64,000 bases of DNA from contig NC_066592.1 of assembly GCF_905475345.1 (NCBI RefSeq), positions 5,153,001 through 5,217,000 of the forward strand. Direction: 5' to 3'. The stretch comes from Vespula vulgaris (taxonomy: Eukaryota; Arthropoda; Insecta; Hymenoptera; Vespidae). This document shows positions 1 through 14,352 of the stretch, piece after piece. The notes beneath the pieces are model-generated. The model searched no databases. It saw only the letters and a list, made by a program, of their open reading frames with translations, and was not told the origin of the DNA. Position numbers and translations under genes: made by a program. Numbering within the stretch: position 1 is the first letter of the stretch; every line of letters starts with the position of its first letter.

Positions 1-3000
1 TTCTTCTACGAGTTACGACAATCGAATGTCGGTGTCTCTTCCGATCTACCCTTTCTATCGGGTGTCCCGATGCAACCGGTATTTCTCTTTCTTGCTTTTT
101 TTTCGAACAGTTATTTTCTACCTTTTCCGTATCCTCGCCTCCGTCTTTCTCTTCGGCTACTTGCGCAAAAGCCGAAGCGTTTCCCCAAGGTGTAATCTTA
201 CCAACCAGGTGGTTTCGAGTATCGAAGTTACCGGCTGCTTAGCAGAGTCACTCCGATATCGGTATCGTCGAGTCGATTTTCACTCGTTTCACTTTCCTCT
301 TAATAAAAATCATCTTCGTCAACCATCAAACAATTTCCTTTCTCGAAGAAGAAAGGAAAAAAAATAATAGTAATAGAAAAGAAAAAATAAATAAAAAAAG
401 AAAAAAGATATCACATTCGTATCGTTCGTGGCTTCCTCGATGAGAGGTTCTTACGTATCTCTATTATCCCTTGGGTACCATCGTACCTTTTTAAATACAC
501 TTTATATATAGGTTTACCACTAAATCGTACAGTAAATATAATTTCTTTTATTCATTCGTCGTATTTTCAGAAAAGTGAGTTTGCGGTATGCCACGTCGTT
601 TCTCGGCTTTCTACTTTTGTGGTTCGTCTATCACACTCCTATATATTCTTATTGTACGCTCTCCGATTGATTTTCTCTTGAGGAATCATATAAGAAAATA
701 GAAAGAGAGAGGGAGAGACAAGAGATGTAAATTAATATCGTCGAAGAGAGGAGATAGACTGAGCTAACTTTTTCGCCAACTTTCGTTCGTCGAGAGTCGA
801 TAGAGCCGGAAATAGAAAACCTTCCATGTGTCTACCCCTTTCTTTCTTTCTTCCTTTTTTTTCTTCCTTTCTCTTTGACCGAAGTCTTAGTTGTGTAGTT
901 TAAAACGTGTTTCAGAAAAAACGTCTGGAAAAAAGCACAAGCGAGAGAAGAAGAAGAAGAAGAAGAAGAAGAAGAAGAAGAAGACTGGCTATTCTTCACG
1001 GTCGTTCTCGATCCAAATGCTTCGAATTCTTCGAAATTCCTCGACGAATACCAAATTCGAAATAACTATTCTATGTTGAATACAACGTCGAACGTAAAAT
1101 CGGCAAATTCTTTTTTCAATTTCGTTGCACTTTTTGTCTAACTTTTGATAAAAGAAAAAAAAATATTAAAAAAAAAGAAGAAAATAAAAAGAAAAAGAAA
1201 ACGAACGAGCTTGTATTAATAATAATTTGTACGTGAACTTTTACGGGTAAACATATAGTTTGGCACTGATCTCATTCGCACTCACGTCGCGCTTAACTAA
1301 ACCTTGTTCTGACATTTAAACGATCGACGGGGAAGACAACGGCTTTAAAAGGAGAACGGATTAGCGGAGCATAACCACCACCAAGAGTAGCAACGACAAT
1401 GACGACGACGACGACGACGAGGACGATAGTAATAGTGGCGGGAGAGTAGCAAGAGCGTCATAACGCCGTCTCGTTCGCACTGACATCGCTGGATCGACTG
1501 ACAACATCCTCTCAGAGAGAGAGAGAGAGAGAGAGCTTGTTTAATAAACGCATTTATTATGACGCTCGGGGAGTCATTTCTACAGTCCCCTCCTCGTCAA
1601 CCCTCGAGTAAACAATTTCTCGACTCGGCTCGATGAGCTTGATCGCGTTACGCGCTATCGAATCTTTATGTTCATCTCATATACATATGTACACGCTTGT
1701 GTTTTCCTTCTAGTAGAATAACCAAAAAAGTTTGATTTCGCGTTATACGTATAGCAATTATTTCGCATAATAGGACAAATTTTTCTTCCAGCATAATTAC
1801 GAACACACATATATAAATTATTCGACAATGATACAGAAAGAAGAAATCGATTAACAACCAGAAACGACGAACACGTCCTCGTTTTTTTCATTGCTTCAAA
1901 GGCGTAACTCGTCGTCGATAGACTTCCTAATCGCCAGAGAAATTAGCTACGCATCGTTAATAGAGTTCAACTATACAACGAGAACACGTTCCGTGGAGTA
2001 TTTCAAAGTCTATTCGATTCATTTATGAGCCTTTGAAAACTTCGAAAGAGAGAAAGAAAACAAAATTGTCGAACCTTGTTAATTACTTGGCTTGCAACAA
2101 TGAGAGAGTTCACAAGTGCAGACAAAAGTGCAACGAACATACGGTCTGCATCATCTAGACGACACGATCTGTCTCTTTCCGTCTCTCTTTCCCCCTCTTT
2201 CTTTCTCTAGTCATCTATCTATGAGGTACGGAAGAACAAACTCATCTAGTATTCGCGATAGGCGACTCGACTCTTCTGATGCGTGACTGTGCTCGGTACA
2301 GCCCATATTTATTTACACTGCACTAGGAAGTCGAGCCGATTTCCTACGTGCCGTGATGCATATATACATGCATACATGCAAACATATATACACACTGAGA
2401 TATGCGATGCACTCCTCTCTATGCATCGAACGCGATCGTTATGCACCATTTTTTTTTATCTATATCCGCGTTACCTTCTTCGCCTTGATCTTCGGTCGTA
2501 CGTGAAAAACTCGCGAGGTATCTTGACTAACGTAAAAAAAAAAGTAGCACGAGTTTTCATTGAAATTTTAATCTATATATTTTACTCACATCCCGATTAA
2601 GGCGGGTGTTTTAAAATAATCAGTTCGGGGGTCTACCTCTTTCTCTCTCGTGTTCTACGGTCTATTGAACATTAAATTTAAGCGGTTGTTTCCTGCCGCA
2701 AATCCGTCGTGTGGAAAAAAACGAATGAACAATACCACGCCATTGAATATCTATCGAACGTTTAATTTATATTGTGTCGAACAAATCGATTTCATATCAA
2801 CGAATCATATCAAAAAAATTTTTCCCACTGTTTCCCCCTCAATGCACTTTAATAAATTTTACATTAAAACGAATGTTCGTCCTAACAGTGTTCATTACTT
2901 AACTCATATTCTAGCGCATAGAGAAAGAAAATGGCGTTGAGGTGGGGCAAAGTATACTTCACGTGTATTGTCCCTGACTCTCTCGGGTCTCGTTAACGGC

Positions 3001-4211
3001 ATCGAAATCTTTCCTTATTCGGAATCGCGCGCATTTTATTTCTGTTTCTTTTCTTTTCTTCTTCTTTTTTTTAAGACCTTGACATTTATTCCTTTCTCGT
3101 CAGATTTGATTACAACCGAATGCGAGATCATCGATGGTTCTTACATTGGAGGATCATTATTAAGAAAGAGAAATAATTTCTATTTATCTTCTTTTTCTTT
3201 TTTATAATATGCATATAAAAAATATAATAAGCGGCTCTCTTGTACCTACTTTGAACGGAATATGTCTTATCGTAAAGGTGACACGGTAAATGATTTCTTA
3301 AAATAGCACGCGGTGCAGTGAATTTAACTGCACTGAAATTGAATTCAATTAGTGACGCAAGACCGCTCACTTTTTCAGCCTTCGTAAGTGCAGTAAGATT
3401 TCAACGCGTTATTTTAATGGATCATTTTTCTAACCGACTTCGCGCGCGAATGAATTCGCGCTGTGATAGAAGAGAAGAGAAGTTCTTTCTGTAACTTGCA
3501 TTCAAAAATCAATATTTCATGAATCTCGATGAGGGATAAAAAACAGGATGTAACTAAGTAGATGTTATGAGGTCATGAAAAGACATGACAATGGCGCGAA
3601 ATTCAAAGCGAATCTACGAAAGTTATCATTAACGCCACCATTCGTCAAAGTATCGATACTAGAAATACAGAGATACCTTACATACCGATCGAATTAATAT
3701 TGAGATTACCACTAGGCGACACCACCCAACAGAACTGTTTTACCGACATATACAAAAAATCCGTTGGATTCACGCGACACCTATGTATGATTAATAACGA
3801 ATCAACTCTTTGAAATGTCGTTGAGGTTAGGTTACCAAATATATACACTTCAGTAATATATATACATATATATACACATATATATATACATATATATATA
3901 TATACACTGTGCGCATAGAAATACGTATGTATTTACGTATGACATGTGCGGACAGTTGTGTATCCGATAACCACGAGAGAACGCAAAGATATATTATGTC
4001 ACTTTCGCGTGCGACTTTTTAAAAACGTGTCAACGGATTGCGCGTTATTACAGCAAGTTGGTTTCAATCGAAGCTTGAAAAGAATTCCAGAAGACAATTT
4101 TTGTCGAGAAATGAACATATCTCGACTTTTACACGATTAATAATACGAAGCAATTGATTTTGAATTTAATATAAAATTAATGAAACATGTATCTTGTCTG
4201 TATATATATGT

Positions 4212-4213
<2 letters not shown>

Positions 4214-4265
<52 letters not shown>
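4214..4265. repeat. (AC)n microsatellite
   Basis: Twenty-six uninterrupted AC units. Confidence 0.98.
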
Positions 4266-4267
<2 letters not shown>

Positions 4268-5430
4268 AATTGACGCATTGCTATGTAAAGCTACGTATTG
4301 ATAGATGCGCGAAGAGACGATATATTTCGACGTTAAGCCTTACACACAAAATAGTCTTCTTTTTAATCACCTTGCGTTAAAAAAGTGAGCATCCTATACA
4401 AACAGTATCGATCTAGGTCAAAATTTTAAACTCAAAGTAGTGCAAATTTTGTTATTACTTCGTAGCAAAATATACGAAGAACTTTCTCCAAGATAAAATA
4501 CAAAACGTGCTTTATTCATGGAATTATTAAAAACAATTTACGTTGCTTATGTATGCAATGTATACATATATCCTTGCACTCAAAATAATTACAATCTTGT
4601 AACCAAGAAACAATGCATCTCTTAATTAAATAAATTCAAATAAAATAGTAACGATCTTCTAACAGAGAAACAACAATGGGGCCTTCAGCAGAATAGACGG
4701 GTCATTTCACATCAACGGTATGCTCGTTTCCACGCATGCCGTGCGTTCGCCAACGCCATTTTGATGGTGGATGTATACTACACTTCTCAACGATATGAGA
4801 AATCACGAAGGGAAATATTTTCCGAGAAGATAAAACGTACTTAAAAATAATATACCGTTCGAACACATTCATCAAATCAATTCAAATTAATTCTCAAATA
4901 CTGAAAATGTAATCCACTTTTTATTAAGAAAAAAATTAATAAATAAGTAAATAATCAAAAAAAAAATTTATATATATAAAAATAAAAAATACATCTCAAT
5001 TCCAATAAATCACGCATAAAAAAGGCGCGCAAATAAGAAAGAAATCGAGTTCTTAGTGGGCGGCTCACGAGTCATACTTGTGATGAAATAGAAAATGGAA
5101 ATATGTGATCACGATCGATCTTGCGATCGCACACGATAGATCTCTGAGTCACACGTATAAGAGAGAAAAAAAAACATGTTTCCTACTCCCGAATGCGACT
5201 TGTTTCTATTATTTTTTTATTTTTTTACACGAACTATACAAATCCATAGTAACGTGTCTCGAAATGTTTATTATATATCGTAATGTTTTCAACAAAATTT
5301 TTTCTTCCTAATATCAATAGATAATAAATCGTAAAATAATGCATTGCATGTATTGTGGCGAATACATTTGAAATGAACGGAGGCGTCACGACAAAGCAGC
5401 AGGATATGTTTAATAAATATATACATATAT

Positions 5431-5702
5431 ACAGAGTGGGACAAAAGTTCAAGGCGGACCAAAAATTCTTAAGTGATTTTAAAAAACAATTACGCCTTTT
5501 CGAGACTATTCGGATTAATTTTTTTTTCAGATTGTACAATTACAGAACTTAAGAACTTTATAGACTGATTTTTTTTGTTCGAATTATAAAACTACAAGCC
5601 TAGGAACTTTTTTATTGAATCTGAGAACAAAATTTACCTAAAATATCTCGAAAAAGAGTAATTGATTTTTAAAATTATCTAAGAACTTTTGACCCACCCT
5701 AT
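5431..5702. mobile_element. MITE-like palindromic element, copy 1
   Basis: Left end AGAGTGGGACAAAAGTTC (5433-5450) matches the inverted right end AGGGTGGGTCAAAAGTTC (5700-5683) at 16 of 18 positions. The similarity runs inward for about 80 bp on each side (TTCTTA..ATTTTAAAAA.CAATTAC..TTTTCGAGA on both arms, with gaps), so the element is a long imperfect palindrome. Flanks are TA-rich on both sides, as expected of a TA-targeting mariner/Tc1-type non-autonomous element. The left arm carries a short tandem duplication of its end. No transposase is present. Confidence 0.7.
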
Positions 5703-6689
5703 ATATATTATATATATATATACACACATATATAATTTGTATTTCCTCGATGTGAACGGATTTCAGCGACCATGATGACCGCTAGAAAGAAAGAGATAGA
5801 AAGAGAGAGTGGTGACACGAAGTTTATTGGATTAAAGTCTTCCACCACACATACACAAAGCCATACACAAAGAACAAAGAGAGACAATAAGTTGGAACAA
5901 AGCACGTCAAAGTGACCGAAGAGGGCCAATTCGAAGAGAGAGGCTTCGATCTTTTATTCTTCTTACAACTTCTTTTATTCTTTCGACAGGAGAAAAAGAA
6001 AGAGATAGAAAGGGAGAAACTCTTGAAGAAGAGAACAATACAACACAACAGTATGCCTGATATACGAGAAAGCTCACCTTCCGACCGTCCAGAAAGATGT
6101 ACATACATACATAACATCATACATACCAACATGCATGCATGCATGCATGCATGCATACATACATATATGTACGTGTTTTCCATAATATAACTGCAAAGAA
6201 TCTGTGCAGTCGAGCATTCACTTTTTCGACGCTTTCGAGTCGACTCGAGAATTTAAAGAATTTCTTTTCTTTATACCCGCGAGTAGTTCTGTTAATTAAT
6301 CGAGAATAAATTCCGCAAGTATAGATCTCGGAATAGTAAAACACGAAGGAGAAACCAACAAATTTACACCATATCCCGTTAAGAGAAACATCATACCTTA
6401 TTATTTCTCGTTTTACGTAAGTATAATAGATATACATCTATACTAATAAATATCAAATCCATTCGGGATGAACTAGGAAGCGCGCAACGAATGTGAAACG
6501 AATGAGTATATAATGGAGCTCTCTGAATTTTCAAACGTCACCAAAGTTTTACCTTTTTTGGCATATGACATTGAAACAAGACAACAAAGGACTCGGAAGT
6601 GGCAGGATAAAGGATGATTTTAAACACGTGTAGAGTATACTGACAGTGAAAGAAAGAGATTTAAAAAAAAAGAAAGATAGGGAGAGGGA

Positions 6690-6730
<41 letters not shown>

Positions 6731-7937
6731 TGAGAAGGAGAGAGAGAAATAGAAAAACACAGAGATGGTGACGGTAAATGACGTAAGATAAGATAAGGTA
6801 AGGTAAAGTGAAGTAAGGGGAGGTGAAATAAGGTGAGGTGAGGTGAAGAGAAGTGAGCTGAGGTTTGGTAAGTCAGGAGAGCCTCCTTATGAGCGTCCTT
6901 ATAAGGTTGCAGCGCCCACGTGCACAACTCGACAAGCTTGCATGCTTTCGGACAAGGACTATGCGACTCTGGATTTTTTCTCTCCCTTACATATTCACGT
7001 CGGACGCCCATGGAAACGCGTACCTTATACATAACACGTTCTATTTCCTTCTCTTTCTCTTTCTCTCTTTAATTACAATATCTTTTATAGCCTAGCTAAA
7101 TAATGATCCACAATAATCCACAATGAGTTCTCTCTCTCTTTTTTCTTTCTCTACCTAACATATCGAGGTTGACTTATGCAAATTAGAATTACCTCTCTAT
7201 TCTCGTTATTGCGCTTTAATAAGACCGGAGATTTCGACAGTGAGTCTGGTTTCTACTACTATTGGTCTTCCCCTACCTCTCCCAGTGGTAATAATACCTA
7301 TAGCCGTCTACATTCGTAAGAGAAACTTTCTAACTTTTTAGAAGAGTTTGTATATTATGTGTGTATGTATGTATGTATGTTTGTGTATGTTGTATGCATA
7401 CATGTATATATGTGTATGTATGCATGTATGTATATGCTCTACGCACGACAAGAAGCACTTCCGTGCTAGCTAGTACTACCTGTCGATTATAATCTCCCTC
7501 TTTTATACGCGTACGAATATGATAGATAGATACACATACACTCCTACATACACAGATTGTCAAGAGATCGAATCACTCGAGATAAGATCGATATATTTAT
7601 TTGATGCGACGGAATAATGCGATCGATGTGATTTATTTGTCAAAGCGTGGGACAGGGAAAAAAAGAAGAAAACTACCTCAATGCAAAACGATTCGCATGT
7701 AAATCGATGTAACTTACCTAACCAATTAAAATTCGTTCCTTTATCGCGTTTCTAGGATTGCAATTATGCAAATTTCATTATGCATCAACTTAATCTACGT
7801 ACGCGGAGATGCATAGACGGTGGTATGTATGTATATATGCCACTTGTTGCATCGATGATACCTTATTTTCAATGTGATCTTTCATTATTACGATATACTT
7901 GATCATTACCTATATTTATCACAACGTTGTTATCATT

Positions 7938-7973
7938 TTTCATGAATCATGATATAATTCATGATTCATGAAA
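7938..7973. repeat. Perfect 15-bp inverted repeat with two further half-copies
   Basis: TTTCATGAATCATGA (7938-7952) and its exact reverse complement (7959-7973) flank a 6-nt TATAAT spacer. Two more direct copies of TTTCATGAATCATATTAA follow at about 8005-8022 and 8034-8051. Confidence 0.85.
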
Positions 7974-8258
7974 TATCAATATCAATGAAATATCAATATC
8001 TAAATTTCATGAATCATATTAATATCAAAAATATTTCATGAATCATATTAACATCGACAATCTAAAGCTAACTTAATCTCCATGGACAGATAAAAAAAAC
8101 CTGCAGCTACCGAACGAAATAATAACATTACAATTTATTTAGGGCGTGTCTTCAAGTTAATGTACTCGATTCAACTACATTCATATTACTTTACATAAAT
8201 ATCCGTCATATTTCGGATTAGTTTTTCCGTAATTATCGAAGCGCGACTTAATCTCGGA

Positions 8259-8306
<48 letters not shown>

Positions 8307-8345
8307 TCATCATAACCGTTGCGTTGCGTTGCGTTGCATTGCGTT
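8259..8345. repeat. (CAT)16 followed by a (GCGTT)n pentanucleotide array
   Basis: Pure CAT units at 8259-8306, then about five GTTGC-type pentamers at 8318-8345 with one variant (GCATT). Confidence 0.95.
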
Positions 8346-9118
8346 ATACGCATCTCAAAGTCTTAATTGACGAATGCGCTCCACTTTCTTGAGCTTGGCC
8401 CGTGTTCCTTCTTACGTAGCCGTTTGTATTTATCTTCTCGATAAAAGAAGATAGATACAAGTGCAAAGAATCTATCTCCATCTCTATCTTTATTTCTCAA
8501 CGATGAAAGTTACGATCGTCTCTTCGCCTAAACTATTCTTAGATGATCTTTTACGGGTATATCAACTCTCATGCTAGTGTCTCTGTCCACTGTCGCTTAA
8601 CCGAGCTCCAGATACCAGCGAACGTTCAAAATAGAACGTGCCCGAAAATAGACCTGCACTGCCCGTGAATGCCCCTTTAATGCATAAGAAGAAAAAGGAA
8701 GGTGGTAGTCAGTCTTAAAAGAAAATGCTTGGTAGAGAGCTAGCTAGCTGACTCGACCCCAAGCAAGATCAACCTCCTCAACAATGGAGCTCGATATTAA
8801 ATCTTGCTACGAATCGTCGATGACGATACTTCGAGTATTCCTCGAGTTTCTCTCTCGACTCTCAACCCCTCAACCCCAACCCTACCTCTTTTTCTTCTTT
8901 TCTTTTTCTTTACTTTAAAAAGACAATTTTGCTGATGTTGCTCTTCAATCAAACCCGTCTCACTCTTCCTATACCGATGGCTATCGATAAAGCTATTCGT
9001 TTCTATGGTATAAGGAATATATAGACAAGTGTCATTCCTACCTACTCTATCGGGTGTCCGGAAAATACTCTCTTTGCAGAATAAATTTCGATCGGTAATA
9101 ATACAATGTATACGTATA

Positions 9119-9254
9119 TAGGTCGGGCCAGAACATACATATATATATGTAATATATTTTTTTGGTTAGATTATAAAACTATGAGCCTAATTATGAGCGT
9201 ATAAACGGAGTAATTGATTTTAAAAATTACTTAGGATCTTTTGGCCCATCCTAT
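9119..9254. mobile_element. MITE-like element, copy 2 (shorter, diverged)
   Basis: Shares with the copy at 5431-5702 the words TTATAAAACTA..AGCCTA, GAGTAATTGATTTT..AAAATTA and the right end CTTTTGRCCCAYCCTATA, in the same order and orientation. The left arm is mostly replaced by AT repeat and the middle is deleted. It is TA-flanked. Confidence 0.65.
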
Positions 9255-9501
9255 ACGATAATTGTAAGGTCAAAATCTTGACAACGTTGGTTATCCTATA
9301 ACGAGAATTGGTTTTTTTATTGATATCGATGGATGTACTTACGTACGCGTTAACATGTGACTGCGAACGAACAATCCCTTGTGCAATTTCAATGAAGCAA
9401 ATCGAGCGAGACTAATTTTCGTCGGCGTTGCACTATGTACATATCCTATCGATTATACGATTCCTATGTGTTTATGTGTGTGCGTGCGCTATAGATCATA
9501 T

Positions 9502-9574
9502 GGAGAGAGAGAGAGAGAGAGAAAGAGAAAGAGATTTAAAGCAATGATATATTTTCTTGCAAAGAATATCTCTA

Positions 9575-9623
<49 letters not shown>

Positions 9624-9722
9624 CGTTAGTTTTATACGAATCTTGGATCATTCGAAAAAAAAAGAAGTCAAAGTCATCATCATTATCATCATTATCATCA
9701 TCATCATCATCATCATCATCAC
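9502..9722. repeat. Cluster of (GA)n and (ATC)n repeats
   Basis: GA tracts at 9502-9522 and 9579-9620, then ATC/ATT triplets at about 9676-9722. Apparent open frames here encode only RE, DDD or SSS runs. Confidence 0.9.
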
Positions 9723-10571
9723 CACCATCATTACCTTTTCTCGACATTCGTCAATTTGTCAATTTGACTTTGAGATTTCATGGCATTGCTAGATGAGCTG
9801 CGAACTTTCATCAAATGTACGTTACTAACGGGTTAAGCGTAATACTTGTTAAATGCCTGTAACTTGTCACGGCAATTGTACGTTCGAAGTTGTGGAAAAA
9901 TTAATTGGACCACCGTTAAGTTCGCTAACGAACCGAAACGTGTTCGTATAAAACCGTAGGAAAAGGATCCGTAAGAGAATCTTTGCGTATTATGACGTAA
10001 CATACGATAGAAATCGTTTTAGAATATACGCCAAGATTTCTTTTTCTTTTTTCTTTTCTTTTCTTTTTACGATAAATTATGATTCAAGCTTTTGCAGATG
10101 TAACGATAATGATTATTCTACTTACATATTTCCATTAGTAAGGTATTAGACTCGATCGATCCTGATTTTTGCATTGAACTTTTTTCTTTCTCTTTTTTAC
10201 GAAAGATGTTCTTGTCCCGGATAACCTCGAAAAAAATTCCATAATCGTTGCGAGCAAGGAGACGCTCAAAGATAACCCTAACCTAAAAAATCCAACCACA
10301 GCTGTTTTTTTCGTTCGAACTGTAAGACCGTGAAAACACGAGCTGAACTTTTTCCGCTAAAAGCTTGCCTTTTTTAAACATAAAATCCTTCCTTTTTTGA
10401 AACCTGCTTCTCCTTCAAAGTATCTCCGATGAGAAGCAACGCGCCATCTATTTGGGATCGAATATTGAACACTCGTAGTAACCATGCACGATGTTTTACG
10501 TGGATGCTTGTATGCGCCCGTGTGATGTGTATGTATGTGTGTATTTTTGTTTGTTGTGTGTGTAGACCATC

Positions 10572-10574
<3 letters not shown>

Positions 10575-10630
<56 letters not shown>
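10575..10630. repeat. (GA)n microsatellite
   Basis: About 28 GA units. A (CT)n tract of opposite strand sense lies nearby at 10849-10876. Confidence 0.97.
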
Positions 10631-10634
<4 letters not shown>

Positions 10635-10844
10635 AGACTTCCCTTTCTTGGAAAACGATCTGACTCATTCGACGTTGAAGAACGCGCGAAAGAAACCTTG
10701 CCAACCGTCTTGCATATTTGTGTGTGTATATCTGTGCATACGACGTATATCGGTGTATATAAAAATTTCAAAAAGATAGGTAGATATCGAACGGAAACGA
10801 CTACAAGTTATCGCTCTCGTACAAGTTTCGATTTCAAATTCGAA

Positions 10845-10880
<36 letters not shown>

Positions 10881-11052
10881 ATCATGAATCTTTAAACTAC
10901 TTATTTGATTGCAAAATTTAATCGTAAAAAGAGAGAAAGAGAGAGAGGGAAAGAGAAAGAGTTCATATATGCAAATAAAGTAAACCTCAATCGATAAGGT
11001 AGAATTTGCAGTATACATTGACTTGTATAAATCCTACAGACCTTCCTCTAAC

Positions 11053-11055
<3 letters not shown>

Positions 11056-11101
<46 letters not shown>
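11056..11101. repeat. (TA)n microsatellite
   Basis: Uninterrupted TA dinucleotides. Confidence 0.97.
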
Positions 11102-11103
<2 letters not shown>

Positions 11104-12829
11104 CATTTTTTCTAACATTTTTCGTCCTAAAAATAACATTTAACTTTCTTGTTTTACTTTTTTAAGTTGAAATTTCTTCGTTTGAAATTTGACGAGATCC
11201 GAATGTAATTGGAGTGGAAAGGGTTTAACTACGATACGACTATACAGCATAAATCTAAGTATCTTTGATCAAAAGGGAACTCTTTGAGCTGATACACTTT
11301 TTAAATCGAACCACGCTTTGGCGAAAGTCTCGTAAGCACCGAGTACAATGTTATTCTTTAAGCGTATGTTTCCACGTGAATGCGACACGGAGCATTATAA
11401 AAATCGATTTCTCTAACTGAGCAGAGAAACAACGTTGAAAATGTCAATAAGAATGTTAGATCTAATTAATAAAAAAATTTCTTTCGTATGTCGTTTTATT
11501 TATCACGCGAGGTAAATAATTAATAAAGTAAGTTATCGAGTGCGAGAGAAAGAGAAAGAGAGAACGATGGTTTCATATTTTTCAAGGACAAAACCGAATC
11601 TCCGAAAAGTTTCAAAGTATCCGCGGTTATCGCACTTCATCGAGAGAACAATGGTTCTTAATTGGACCCACCCGCCATGTTTCCTCGCCTATCGACGGTA
11701 ATACCCTAACCTAGCTTCGTTTTTCCCTTTTTTATCCCTCTCCCACACCCCCCACTCTTTTTATAATCGCTCTATTTCCTTCGCGCTCTCTTTACTTACA
11801 CAATTCGAAATCCTCAAATTTCGAGACTTTTAATTCCACGTTGGGACGACGAGAACTACTTCTCTATCGTGTAAACAAATGGTATAAGGCATTATTGTAT
11901 TCTGAAATGTTATAGTCAAGGACGAACGGAGAGACCTTATAAAGCTTTCGCGTTGGCGGATTAATATTGTCAGGTCCGATATATGTATATTCTCGGTACG
12001 CATATACGAGAAACGTTAGAGAAAAATATAGGGAACTCGGGAGAATGAAATAGCCGTCGACGAGGATTTATTTCGAAAAGAGTGAAGATTGGAGAGGGGG
12101 TCTGATGTTGAAGGAAGGAGATACAGCAGAGAAGCTACGTTTTCTATTTTTTTTCTCTCTCTCTCTCTCTTTCCCATCTTTTTTTTTTTACGATTATCGA
12201 CTTTCCATCTCGAACGTAATTTTTAATTAGTTGCTTTAAATCGTTTCTCGTTTGATTATTGATTTTAATCATCTGAAATCGATTTAATATGTCCAATGAG
12301 AAACGTTGTTTTTTTTACGTACGATTATGAAAATAATCGAAGTTGAAATAATCGAAAAAGATTATCGTTGCGAATCGTCGGCTTTAATCTTGGCATTCGA
12401 GTGGTCCGATCGATATATGCGAAATCGACCGGTTAGTTGCGGTCTCATGCAGCAAAAGGATTCGTGTTCATGTTCGAAAGAGACGACACACGAGACACAC
12501 GACACACACGTTCAATTTCGATCGGTATAGATGCGAGTGAATTAATGAACTTATCCAGGGGACTTGGACATGTACATATGTATATACATATATATATACG
12601 AAAGAACGTGAACACATTTATTATACTCCTTTTGAAAGAGAATCTTTAAGCTACATGTGCATATACGTATGTATATATGTATATATGTATATACATGTTC
12701 AATGATGCACCTATCGTTAATTATCGATCGTACGTACACAGAACGTCGCATAGAAGTAACCAGTAAATTCGAAACTTTCAACGAGGGGACCCGTAATGCA
12801 TGATTCATACCACAAGCTGTTTTCTGGCA

Positions 12830-12830
<1 letters not shown>

Positions 12831-12860
<30 letters not shown>

Positions 12861-12872
12861 TAGAAAAAAAAT

Positions 12873-12906
<34 letters not shown>
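12831..12906. repeat. Interrupted (GA)n microsatellite
   Basis: Two GA tracts separated by an A-rich spacer. Confidence 0.95.
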
Positions 12907-14266
12907 CGGAAAGTGTCTCTTCTACTGCGGCCAAGAATGCGGATATTTGTCTTGAACGAATATATAATTTCAAATACATGGTTTCCAAGAACGAAAAGTT
13001 GTTACGATCTAACCCAAGATAGATAGATTGATATATAGAAAAACTTTTTTTTTTTACTATTTATTGGAAACTTTTAATCTTTCATTCGTCGACCTATTTA
13101 CTCGTCCAATTTTAGATCGTATTTGTGCTTGATATTAACACATTGTTGATCAGCCCCATTATAAGCAAAAAGTAATCCGTTTCACGCTCCGGCTGCGTTC
13201 ATAATTGAATTAAAATCGTCATTAAAATATTATAAATTCACAAAAAAAGAAAAAAAAAAAAAGATTGTTAATATCATCAAAATGAAGCGAACGAACGCTT
13301 GTTCAATGTACAATATACTATTGTACAATAACGGTTTAAATAAAATTGTATACAATTAATAATTAACGTAAGTTACATGCATGTACAAAAAGGTCTCAGT
13401 TTCAATAATGTGTCAATAATATCAACTATAGAATAGAGAAATATACACATATATATATGACGAATATTATAAAAAGTTTGTTACTTCCTTATACGTCACG
13501 TATATTGTTGCAAAGTGGTTAACAATGACTCGAATCTCGCGCGTATCATCATCCTTGCGATCCGCGTCGATTATGAATGCTCTCATAAGCATTCAACGGA
13601 ACCTTCGCCGGTAAAAGTCTGCTTCAGCGAGATAACAAGCCGATTTATAAGTAGAGAGCGAGAAAGAAAGAGAGAGAGAAAAGAAAAGAGAGCAAGAGAG
13701 AGACTATGTACGCGTACTCAAATATCTTTCTCACGATGTAGACTGACGTGTGTGTATGTATATATGTATGAGAGAGAGGGAGAGAAAAAATGAATAGAAG
13801 AAAAAAATAGTAATAGTATTGTCTCACGTGATTAGAAAAAAATTAGAAACCGATAATACCGATCGAGCGAGGGCGCGTATAAACCGTTACACGTTCGAAT
13901 AGATCGTTGCACATGTGCATATACTTTTTTTTCTTTCTTCCGGAACGCATTATCATAGAACTATTCGGAAGTATTTAAATTTCTATCGTCTTATACGTTC
14001 GTTCGATTAACATAGACGTAGTTCGAGTTTAAATACGATTTCGATAAACTCTTTAGCACTGAATAAATATCTAGCAACGAATAGAGTTCTACTAAAGAGA
14101 TCGATAACTATGAGTACGTTATTACTTCCGAGGAAAAAAAGACACTGACTCGAATATATGTATATGTGTATGTGTATATATATGTATATATTATATATAT
14201 ATACATATATATAACTGAGTACGTTATTATTTCTGGGGAGAAAAAGAAGGCACTGTGTAGTACACT

Positions 14267-14270
<4 letters not shown>

Positions 14271-14349
<79 letters not shown>

Positions 14350-14352
14350 TGT
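14271..14352. repeat. Compound (AT)n-(ATGT)n microsatellite
   Basis: About 26 AT units run directly into eight ATGT units. Confidence 0.97.

Noticed and set aside
3300..3325. GCACGCGGTG word resembling the core of miR-124
   Set aside because: Flanking bases do not match the mature microRNA and I see no stem-loop.
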